The notes beneath the pieces were generated by a model. It was not told the origin of the DNA. It searched no databases and worked only from the letters and a program-made list of their open reading frames with translations. Both the position numbers and the translations under genes were made by a program. Shown piece after piece: positions 34,565 through 40,347 of a DNA stretch of 64,000 nt (positions are counted from its first letter, which is position 1; each line of letters starts with the position of its first letter). Origin of the DNA: UMGS1124 sp045541255 (GTDB taxonomy: Bacteria > Bacillota_I > Bacilli_A > RF39 > UBA660); contig JAZQIU010000006.1 of assembly GCA_045541255.1 (NCBI GenBank), forward strand, positions 151,333 through 215,332, read 5' to 3'.

Positions 34565-34906
34565 CTAATCATAATAGCCGAAATAATCTCTTATTTCTTT
34601 TATAATTTCTTCATAATTCATATCTTTTGTTATTACATTTTTTATTAAATCTTCTGCTGCAATATCATTTTGAATATACTTCTCATTAAAAATAGCTTCT
34701 ACTTCAAAAAAACATGTATTAGGTTTACTTATTCTTTGATTAGTCATAGTTGAATATGCTGACGTACAATTTTCTATTACCATACTGTAATCTGATAATT
34801 CTCTCATAACCTGGTCTTTATTCAAAGTACCGTCTTCATTTTCAACAATAGCTTTCCAGAATTCGTTATATTCTTCTTGATATGTTTTTTTTCTTTCGAT
34901 TTTCAT
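34565..34906 (-). CDS. Hypothetical phage protein
   Basis: 113 acidic residues (YSMVIENCTSAYSTMTNQ). I do not recognise a family. ATG 34906 follows AGGAGG. Confidence 0.6.
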   Translation of the reverse strand: MKIERKKTYQEEYNEFWKAIVENEDGTLNKDQVMRELSDYSMVIENCTSAYSTMTNQRISKPNTCFFEVEAIFNEKYIQNDIAAEDLIKNVITKDMNYEEIIKEIRDYFGYYD

Positions 34907-35088
34907 AAATCCTCCTAAAATCCTTACTATATGAATTTTACTAAATGACATAATTCTGTTAAATTCACGAGCCAATACCTAAAAGAGTAATTTTTCCTAG
35001 ATTTTATAACCATTTTCCTGTTTCCAGGAAGACGATATTTTTTTACTCAATTTACAGATTTTCATTTTGTAAAATTGTTATTAGTTTT

Positions 35089-35349
35089 TTAAAAATACTT
35101 TAATATAGTATCTTTAACTTCTTGTAATGTTTTTAATTGATAATTTATATCTAATTCTTTACTAATATTTAATACTCTTAATTTATAACTTGTTTTATTT
35201 AATCTTCTAATACCGAATATATAATCTTTTTTCTTGAAAGAATAATAATCATTGTCTTTAGGATCTATAAAACCAGTATTACATTTATTCTCGTGAAAGA
35301 AATCGCTCATTAGATACCATAAGTCAGTACAATTATCTAATATTCCCAT
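35089..35349 (-). CDS. Hypothetical phage protein
   Basis: 86 residues, no recognised family. It ends the second block of the early operon; the next 110 bp downstream (34976-35088) hold no gene, only a short TTCCTG/CAGGAA hairpin at 35014-35029. Confidence 0.55.
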   Translation of the reverse strand: MGILDNCTDLWYLMSDFFHENKCNTGFIDPKDNDYYSFKKKDYIFGIRRLNKTSYKLRVLNISKELDINYQLKTLQEVKDTILKYF

Positions 35350-35350
35350 A

Positions 35351-35629
35351 TTAGCCCTCTATAATTTCGTAACCTAATTCTCTTAATGCGTTACATATTG
35401 GCTTATAAGTTATGTCTTCTTGATTCCACATATTTTTATAAATGCAACTTCTTATTTTTTCCCATTCTTTCCAGTCTTTAGTTATTTTATTTAGAATATT
35501 GTATATAGCTCTTTCTTTATTCTTAACAACTCTATAATCTACTGGGAAGCCGTCTTCTTCTGCGAATATTTGCATTTCGAGACGTTGGATCTTAGCTATA
35601 TCTTTTAATAGTATCTTTTTAACTTCCAT
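35351..35629 (-). CDS. Hypothetical phage protein
   Basis: 92 residues, helical and Lys/Glu-rich (LKDIAKIQRLEMQIFAEE). ATG 35629 follows GCGAGG. One base separates it from the next gene. No family recognised. Confidence 0.55.
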   Translation of the reverse strand: MEVKKILLKDIAKIQRLEMQIFAEEDGFPVDYRVVKNKERAIYNILNKITKDWKEWEKIRSCIYKNMWNQEDITYKPICNALRELGYEIIEG

Positions 35630-35774
35630 TAGTAACCTCGCCAACAATAACACGTTCTTTAGTCGTTGTATTTTCACAATAAATAAATTTATTCTGTATA
35701 TAAAATTTAAGCTTATTTTCTTTTACTTGAGTTCTTATATTAACAACGTCGATAGTTTTATTTTTCTTTAACAT
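35619..35774 (-). CDS. Small hypothetical phage protein
   Basis: 51 residues, basic, beta-rich by appearance (KLKFYIQNKFIYCENTTTKE). AGGAGG lies six bases before the ATG and the gene overlaps the next by 11 bases. It is packed tightly after the recombinase gene. Confidence 0.6.
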   Translation of the reverse strand: MLKKNKTIDVVNIRTQVKENKLKFYIQNKFIYCENTTTKERVIVGEVTNGS

Positions 35775-35776
35775 GA

Positions 35777-36406
35777 TTAACCTCCTAAGTAAAAACTTTT
35801 TCTTTTAATATCTTTGTCGTCTTGTTCCCAACAAATATATCTCAAAGTAACTGTTTCGCTAGAGTGATTTAACATTTCTTTTAATCCTATTAAATCGCCA
35901 GTCTTTTCGTAATACTGTCTAGCAAAATGTTTGCGGAGAGAGTGGCAGCCAACAACATAACTGATTTTAACTTCTTCGGCTAGTTCTTTTATTATCTGCC
36001 ATGCTCTCTGACGCGTAATAGGTTTATTTACACCTTTACGGCTTTTAAATAAATATTCGCCTTCGACAAGTCCGTTTCTATTGATATAATCTTCTATATC
36101 TTTTATTAAAGAAGGGTGTAATTCAAAAGACTGTTCTTTACCTGTCTTAAATTCCCTGGTATAAATTCCACCATTTTTAAAATTATCAGTTTTTAATTGT
36201 AATTCGTCTTCTATACGAAAAGCCAAATTTCTACCTAAGTGTAATATCATGTAATTACGATCCCATAAATAAGCTTGTTCTTCGTTTTCTTTTTCCTCAG
36301 CTTCGTTGCGTTTCTTTTTACAGATAACTAGCATATTGTTTAAATCTGGCTCTTTAAACGGTCTAACTGTTTTACGGCCAAATTTAACTCTAAACACTCT
36401 AGGCAT
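35777..36406 (-). CDS. Tyrosine recombinase family protein, catalytic domain only
   Basis: 209 residues. The catalytic set is visible: Arg in LGRNLAFRIEDELQL, HSLRKHFARQYY and a final His/Tyr segment LNHSSETVTLRYI. The N-terminal core-binding domain of a normal integrase is missing, so it lacks half of the DNA clamp. The prophage already has a serine integrase at its att site, so this enzyme probably serves another purpose such as dimer resolution or inversion. Confidence 0.85.
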   Translation of the reverse strand: MPRVFRVKFGRKTVRPFKEPDLNNMLVICKKKRNEAEEKENEEQAYLWDRNYMILHLGRNLAFRIEDELQLKTDNFKNGGIYTREFKTGKEQSFELHPSLIKDIEDYINRNGLVEGEYLFKSRKGVNKPITRQRAWQIIKELAEEVKISYVVGCHSLRKHFARQYYEKTGDLIGLKEMLNHSSETVTLRYICWEQDDKDIKRKSFYLGG

Positions 36407-36416
36407 AATATCACTC

Positions 36417-36734
36417 CTAAACGTTAAAATCTTGTGAGTTCTTTTCTAAGTGATTTATAGTTATTTCAACTTCTTTAAATGCTGCATATCTAGCGGCTGC
36501 ATAATTACCGTCTTCTTGTGTTTTATAATTTTGATTTTTTTTAAGAATATCTAATTGTTGTCTAACATAATCTTTAGTAGACTGATTTATAAATATAAGT
36601 CTTATTTCACGTTTATTGTGAATATCAATACCTTTCTTATAATCTTCAATAAGAATATCTTTTGCTTCTGAATCTGGAGCTATTAGACAATAAGTAGCTA
36701 ATATTCCAATTATTAAACCTAATATAAATAACAT
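36417..36734 (-). CDS. Membrane-anchored phage protein
   Basis: 105 residues: one N-terminal membrane helix (MLFILGLIIGILATYCLIA) and a helical cytoplasmic domain. No recognised family. Confidence 0.6.
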   Translation of the reverse strand: MLFILGLIIGILATYCLIAPDSEAKDILIEDYKKGIDIHNKREIRLIFINQSTKDYVRQQLDILKKNQNYKTQEDGNYAAARYAAFKEVEITINHLEKNSQDFNV

Positions 36735-36737
36735 AAT

Positions 36738-37271
36738 TTACCTCCTTCTTTTTCCTTCCCATTTAAACGGCTCAAACACCATATCGAAATAGTCGTCTTC
36801 CCACATAAGGTAATACATAGGTTTTTTTACTTTTTTATTACAGTAGTCCATTACTGTCTGATAAGAAATAAATAAGTCTTTAGCAGCTTTACGAGCAGAA
36901 GGCCAGTCTCTTATTATTTCGTCGTCTTTTACTTCTACAACACGTTGAGACTTTGATATATGGCCTGTACGTTTTCCCAATTCTCGTAATCCTATAACTT
37001 CTAAATTCCTATAATAATTATCACTTTCGACTTTATTCTTGTGATAGACTCTATCTTTAGTAGTAAGAGGTTGAATAAAAGCATTAGCGACTAATCTAGC
37101 ACAATTAAAATCTTTATCTTTAATCTTTACTAGAAATAAATTTTTCTTTCGAAATGGCTTTAAATATCTATAACCATTTTTAGGGTTTTTCTTTCTAAAA
37201 CGACCATAATTAGATACCTCATAACGAGGATCATATTCTATACGTCGCCATAATTCATTAGTTATTAACAT
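36738..37271 (-). CDS. NUMOD4/HNH-type homing endonuclease-like protein
   Basis: 177 residues with a NUMOD4 start (LWRRIEYDPRYEVSNYGRFR), an HNH-like core (ARLVANAFIQP, VYHKNKVESDNYYRNLEVI) and an intron-endonuclease repeat motif (WPSARKAAKDL, SYQTVMDYC). The first HNH His is replaced (CARLVA instead of HRLVA), so cleavage may be lost. Probably a free-standing homing gene that invaded the early operon. Its start overlaps the SpoVG-like gene. Confidence 0.78.
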   Translation of the reverse strand: MLITNELWRRIEYDPRYEVSNYGRFRKKNPKNGYRYLKPFRKKNLFLVKIKDKDFNCARLVANAFIQPLTTKDRVYHKNKVESDNYYRNLEVIGLRELGKRTGHISKSQRVVEVKDDEIIRDWPSARKAAKDLFISYQTVMDYCNKKVKKPMYYLMWEDDYFDMVFEPFKWEGKRRR

Positions 37272-37518
37272 TTTCAAATTCTTTTAATATAATGTCTTCA
37301 AACATTTTGCGGCAGTCTGGATTAAGAGGGTGCGCTATATCTTTATAAGAGCCGTCTGGCATTTTAGAGCTAGGCATAGCTAAAAATAATTTTTCGTCGC
37401 CTTTAATAATCTTAATATCATTGATAATAAATACCTTATCAATTACCGCAGTTGCAACTCCAACTAAGCGAGAGTTTTCTTCTTCAATTTTTTTTACTTT
37501 TACACTTGTTATTTTCAT
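37258..37518 (-). CDS. spoVG: SpoVG family protein
   Basis: 86 residues that follow SpoVG closely: MKITSVKVKKIE at the start and LFLAMPSSKMPDGSYKDIAHPLN in the middle. Cellular SpoVG is a small nucleic-acid-binding regulator tied to sporulation, septation and surface genes. Phage copies occur, but here the prophage also disrupts a sporulation gene, so an effect on host sporulation is conceivable (inference). Confidence 0.9.
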   Translation of the reverse strand: MKITSVKVKKIEEENSRLVGVATAVIDKVFIINDIKIIKGDEKLFLAMPSSKMPDGSYKDIAHPLNPDCRKMFEDIILKEFENVNN

Positions 37519-37520
37519 AT

Positions 37521-37787
37521 TTAATTTTCCTCCTTATTATTTAAGCTACTTTGTAATTTATAACCTTCTAGCTCCCAAATTTTATTAACGATTCTTTCCA
37601 TGCAAATTTGTTCTCCGACTTTCATGTCAAAATTAGCAGGATCAATGCAGCTTGAACTTTCTACAATTACAAATCCGTTAGGAAGTGTAGCCATTAAAAC
37701 TGTTGTTTTATCTCCAAATTGTTCTGCTTTAATTAAAGTGTTGGCTAAGATATTGTCTATATCTTGTTGAGTAATAGTATTTTTCAT
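37521..37787 (-). CDS. Gp49/66 family phage protein
   Basis: 88 residues with the family signature ATLPNGFVIVESSSCIDPANF and KIWELEGYKLQ. Common in Gram-positive siphoviruses; function unknown. Confidence 0.85.
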   Translation of the reverse strand: MKNTITQQDIDNILANTLIKAEQFGDKTTVLMATLPNGFVIVESSSCIDPANFDMKVGEQICMERIVNKIWELEGYKLQSSLNNKEEN

Positions 37788-37813
37788 ATAATAAATTCCT
37801 TCCTTTTCTATAT

Positions 37814-38458
37814 TTAATCTCTATCATTTAACCAGTCATAATCAAACAATTCCATTTTAACTGGCTTCCCCCTGGATTTAAGGTCTTCTATGATTTGATT
37901 CATAGAGTCCGTTTTTCTTTTGTTCCACTCGACAAATGACTCGTCTGGGTGGTTAAATTTAAAATCTGCTGACTCTGCATTAGGACATTTATCTTTCTTC
38001 ATGCAGTAAAAACATGATTCTGATTTATAACTACTTCCTAAATGACAATTAAAATTTTTCGCGCGCGCGTTTTTATCACACACACTTTTATTATCATTTT
38101 CATTATCATTATCATTATCATTTTCATTATCATTATCATTGTCATTATCATTTTCATTATCATTATCGGTATTTTTCGTATTATCTGGTATACCATTTGT
38201 ACCAGTGGTATTTTTCGTATTCCACCTTTTTTTAATATTATTTCGATTACGCTCGCAGACTTTCTCAAATTTTTCTTTATCTATATCTAATTGAGTTTTT
38301 ATAAAACTGAAAGCCATTTTTAGCATACCGTCGAATTGAGGTAAAGTACCGTCTTTATCGTAAAGAAACATAGCTCTTATAAGGCGGCCTAATTCTTCGT
38401 CTGATAATAGCGCAAAGTGTTCGGCGTAATCATAATAAATAATAAAGCTATTCTTCAT
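37814..38458 (-). CDS. DUF6291-like replication-region protein with Asn-Asp-Glu repeat
   Basis: 214 residues. The N-terminal part (FIIYYDYAEHFALLSDEELGRLIRAMF) is typical of DUF6291-type phage proteins in the replication region. The middle is a low-complexity linker of Asn, Asp and Glu encoded by a hexanucleotide tract (38095-38167), followed by a Cys-bearing C-terminal segment. ATG 38458 follows GGAGG. Confidence 0.75.
   Translation of the reverse strand: MKNSFIIYYDYAEHFALLSDEELGRLIRAMFLYDKDGTLPQFDGMLKMAFSFIKTQLDIDKEKFEKVCERNRNNIKKRWNTKNTTGTNGIPDNTKNTDNDNENDNDNDNDNENDNDNDNENDNKSVCDKNARAKNFNCHLGSSYKSESCFYCMKKDKCPNAESADFKFNHPDESFVEWNKRKTDSMNQIIEDLKSRGKPVKMELFDYDWLNDRD
38095..38167. repeat. 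Hexanucleotide microsatellite in the DUF6291-like gene
   Basis: Tandem ATTATC units interrupted by ATTTTC and one ATTGTC variant. The unit is a multiple of three, so copy-number change would lengthen or shorten the acidic linker without breaking the frame. Confidence 0.85.
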
Positions 38459-38483
38459 GTCTTTACCTCCAATCTTCCCATTT

Positions 38484-38513
38484 TTGACTTTTACCCCCAA
38501 AGTATGGTATAAT
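38484..38513 (+). promoter_or_regulatory. Plus-strand promoter of a predicted small RNA
   Basis: TTGACT (38484-38489), an 18-base spacer and TATAAT (38508-38513), opposite to the surrounding leftward genes and followed within about 60 bases by a plus-strand terminator. Confidence 0.65.
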
Positions 38514-38519
38514 TAGAGA

Positions 38520-38583
38520 GTAAATTATAAGAAAGTTTACATTTTGATTTATGGATTCTAGACCAATTCATAAATCTTTTTTT
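38520..38583 (+). ncRNA. Predicted small RNA, antisense direction to the early operon
   Basis: Between the promoter above and a terminator with perfect 8-bp stem GATTTATG/CATAAATC and seven T residues (38546-38583). The roughly 64-base transcript starts with a second small stem (GTAAA/TTTAC). No open frame of note. It is complementary to the intergenic stretch upstream of the DUF6291-like gene, so it may pair with that leader. Confidence 0.55.
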
Positions 38584-38600
38584 ATGTCTTGTCCTCATAA

Positions 38601-38798
38601 TTATTTACCTAACGAATATTGTCGAACTTCATAGTAAGTACAATAATAACCTCTGTCTTGATCGCATTGTCTTGCTATTTCTTCAAAATCGTTTATTCCT
38701 TTCTTAAACATTAACCCAAGTATTAAACAAATAATAATTGTTAATAATATATTTAGGGTAACTTTTACCCATTTCTTTAATCTATATCTTTTTTTCAT
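38601..38798 (-). CDS. Small membrane phage protein
   Basis: 65 residues: basic N-terminus, a membrane helix (TLNILLTIIICLILGLMF) and a C-terminal part with CDQDRGYYCTYYEVRQY, a motif found in other small phage membrane proteins. GGAAGG precedes the ATG. Confidence 0.65.
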   Translation of the reverse strand: MKKRYRLKKWVKVTLNILLTIIICLILGLMFKKGINDFEEIARQCDQDRGYYCTYYEVRQYSLGK

Positions 38799-38857
38799 AA
38801 TCTTTTTTCCTTCCGTTCTTTTTAATTGATTAGCTTGTCCTTACACAGTAGAGAAAG

Positions 38858-39082
38858 TTAAATAAATTTATATTCGTTACTTTCTTTCATAGCTTGTATT
38901 TGTTTATCTGTATAAAACCATTTAGAAGTATCAACGCCGCGTTTTTCTGCTTTACGAGCTATATTATTTACAACGTCATATACTTTAGTTAATTGATTTT
39001 TTATTTCTTCTTCTGTAGGTATTGATTCAATACAAACTTCGATTTGTGTCTGTCCTAGCTTAATATTTTTTAGTGTGATCAT
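38858..39082 (-). CDS. Hypothetical early phage protein
   Basis: 74 residues (IEVCIESIPTEEEIKNQL). ATG 39082 assumed; a GTG at 39100 would add six residues. No recognised family. Confidence 0.5.
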   Translation of the reverse strand: MITLKNIKLGQTQIEVCIESIPTEEEIKNQLTKVYDVVNNIARKAEKRGVDTSKWFYTDKQIQAMKESNEYKFI

Positions 39083-39150
39083 AGGTTGACCACCGACCAC
39101 GTGTGATAGCTTTTGATTTTTTTCATTTCAACACCTCATTAAATTTTATG

Positions 39151-39411
39151 TTAGTTAGTGTTTGATATTTCGTCTGGTGTTAAAAGCGGTAAAAAGTAAT
39201 TTGCGTCTACGTCAATATTTAATTCATTATTTAGATAATGTAAAATGTTATATAATTCGTCGACGGTTATTTTTACTTTACCGTTTAATTTATCAGAAAA
39301 TAAGGAATCGCTTACTCCAAGAAATTTAGCTACTTGATTCTGATTTATATCGTTTTTTACTAAAAGTAGTTTAATTTTCTTTCCAACTTCTAATTTTTTA
39401 GATTCTGACAT
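39151..39411 (-). CDS. Cro-like helix-turn-helix regulator
   Basis: 86 residues with an HTH (INQNQVAKFLGVSDSLFSDKLNGK). First gene of the leftward early operon, divergent from the CI-like repressor across the operator region, the classical place of cro. Confidence 0.82.
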   Translation of the reverse strand: MSESKKLEVGKKIKLLLVKNDINQNQVAKFLGVSDSLFSDKLNGKVKITVDELYNILHYLNNELNIDVDANYFLPLLTPDEISNTN

Positions 39412-39432
39412 ATATATTTCTCCTTTCTAGAC

Positions 39433-39447
39433 TTCGATATTGTCGAA
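39433..39447. promoter_or_regulatory. Phage operator 1
   Basis: Palindrome TTCGA-TATTG-TCGAA in the leader of the cro-like gene, identical in half-sites and spacing to two further copies to the right. Confidence 0.85.
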
Positions 39448-39457
39448 CTCTAAATAC

Positions 39458-39486
39458 ATTTTAATTCGATTTAATCGAAATGTCAA
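39458..39486 (-). promoter_or_regulatory. Leftward early promoter with operator 2 in its spacer
   Basis: TTGACA (39486-39481), 17-base spacer and TAAAAT (39463-39458) on the minus strand. The palindrome TTCGA-TTTAA-TCGAA (39465-39479) fills the spacer, so a bound repressor would block RNA polymerase directly. Confidence 0.87.
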
Positions 39487-39504
39487 TACATAAAACGTAA
39501 TTTT

Positions 39505-39519
39505 TTCGATTTTTTCGAA
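39505..39519. promoter_or_regulatory. Phage operator 3
   Basis: Palindrome TTCGA-TTTTT-TCGAA, 40 bp from operator 2 and just upstream of the likely repressor promoter (TTTACT, 17 bases, TAAAAT, ending about 39559). Confidence 0.83.
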
Positions 39520-39579
39520 ATTATTTATTTACTATACATTTTTTTTGTGCTAAAATTTTATATGAAATGGAGGTAAGTT

Positions 39580-39927
39580 ATGGCTTTAAGTGATAATATA
39601 AGAACTGCAAGAAAAGATAATAATATGACACAAAAAGATTTAGCAGCTAAAATTGGTGTGTCGCATAATACGATTAGCGACTGGGAAAGTGGAAGTCATA
39701 AACCAGACGCAGATACAATAATGTTATTATGTAAAGTATTAAATGTTGACGCTAACTATATGTTAGACTGGGAAGAAAAAAAAGCGTCATACAATATTAA
39801 AGAAAAATTAAGAGCAGCATTAAAAGAAAATAATTTTTTTGAAGGAGAAGATTTGTCAGAAGAAAATTTTGACAAACTTATGAAGTTTATAGAAAAGAAT
39901 AAAGAATTTATTATTGATAAAAAATAA
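39580..39927 (+). CDS. CI-like prophage repressor
   Basis: 115 residues with an N-terminal HTH (MTQKDLAAKIGVSHNTISDWESGSHKP) and a short acidic C-terminal part. No LexA-type autocleavage or metallopeptidase domain, so induction must work through an antirepressor or another route. Rightward, divergent from the cro-like gene, with a GGAGG site. Confidence 0.87.
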   Translation: MALSDNIRTARKDNNMTQKDLAAKIGVSHNTISDWESGSHKPDADTIMLLCKVLNVDANYMLDWEEKKASYNIKEKLRAALKENNFFEGEDLSEENFDKLMKFIEKNKEFIIDKK

Positions 39928-39929
39928 AA

Positions 39930-39955
39930 AAGTATATCTACTTTGAGATATACTT
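39930..39955 (-). terminator. Terminator of a small leftward transcript
   Basis: AAGTATATCT and AGATATACTT form a perfect 10-bp stem with a 6-base loop. On the minus strand it is followed by a T-rich run; on the plus strand it is not. Confidence 0.7.
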
Positions 39956-40033
39956 AAGTAATTCAATAAATAGATCTATATTTATATTGCGTTTAAGTAG
40001 TAGCTTATATAATAGATCAAATCTTTTATTCAT
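39938..40033 (-). CDS. 31-residue peptide convergent to the repressor gene
   Basis: An open frame starting after an AAGGAGGGGG ribosome binding site and ending in the terminator stem. The peptide is short, basic and amphipathic (KRFDLLYKLLLKRNINIDLF). It faces the repressor gene tail to tail. No family recognised; a regulatory or toxin-like peptide is possible. The strong site and fitting terminator are the only evidence. Confidence 0.5.
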   Translation of the reverse strand: MNKRFDLLYKLLLKRNINIDLFIELLKYISK

Positions 40034-40187
40034 ATAACCCCCTCCTTAGGGGCCTATTATAAATTTTAATATTTCATTTTACCATTTATTACCATTAAAA
40101 ATACCAATTTTGACGTGAAATGTCGTTTTAAAGGCCTTAAATGTTAAAAATATATAATTATTTAATAAAATAATACATTTCAGACAT

Positions 40188-40223
40188 AAAAAAAGACGCT
40201 TCGTGCAGCGAACATGAAGCGTC
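40188..40223 (-). terminator. Strong minus-strand terminator upstream of the integrase gene
   Basis: GACGCTTC/GAAGCGTC stem with a 13-base loop, followed on the minus strand by seven T residues. No recognised gene lies upstream of it on that strand, so it either ends a small RNA or shields the lysogeny control region from antisense transcription of the integrase gene. Confidence 0.75.
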
Positions 40224-40281
40224 AAAATGAAAAACCACAAAAGCTATCACACTTGAGACAAGAATAGAAGAAAACTACCAA

Positions 40282-40315
40282 CTATAATTGTATAGGTTTT
40301 TCTATACAATTATAG
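40282..40315. promoter_or_regulatory. 14-bp perfect inverted repeat before the serine recombinase gene
   Basis: CTATAATTGTATAG, GTTTTT, CTATACAATTATAG. The arms contain the ATTGTA/TACAAT element also present in the phage att arms. A TTGTAT-17-TATAGC promoter-like pair overlaps it on the plus strand. It could be an operator, possibly bound by the recombinase or its directionality factor. Confidence 0.55.
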
Positions 40316-40347
40316 CATAGAATTAAAAAGAAAGAAAGTGCTATAAT

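Larger units (their letters stand above)
40034..40347. other. Gene-free region between repressor and integrase genes
   Basis: About 310 bp. It holds the ribosome binding site region of the small peptide, a minus-strand terminator (40188-40223) and a 14-bp inverted repeat (40282-40315) before the integrase gene. I see no further gene. A minus-strand transcript of roughly 110 bases ending at the terminator is possible. Confidence 0.6.

Noticed and set aside
38042..38290. Hydrophobic plus-strand open frame opposite the hexanucleotide tract
   Set aside because: It is the complement of a low-complexity coding repeat, with no promoter or ribosome binding site.
40188..40262. A type I toxin-like peptide read leftward into the terminator
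   Set aside because: The only start is a GTG without ribosome binding site, and the peptide does not match known toxin families.
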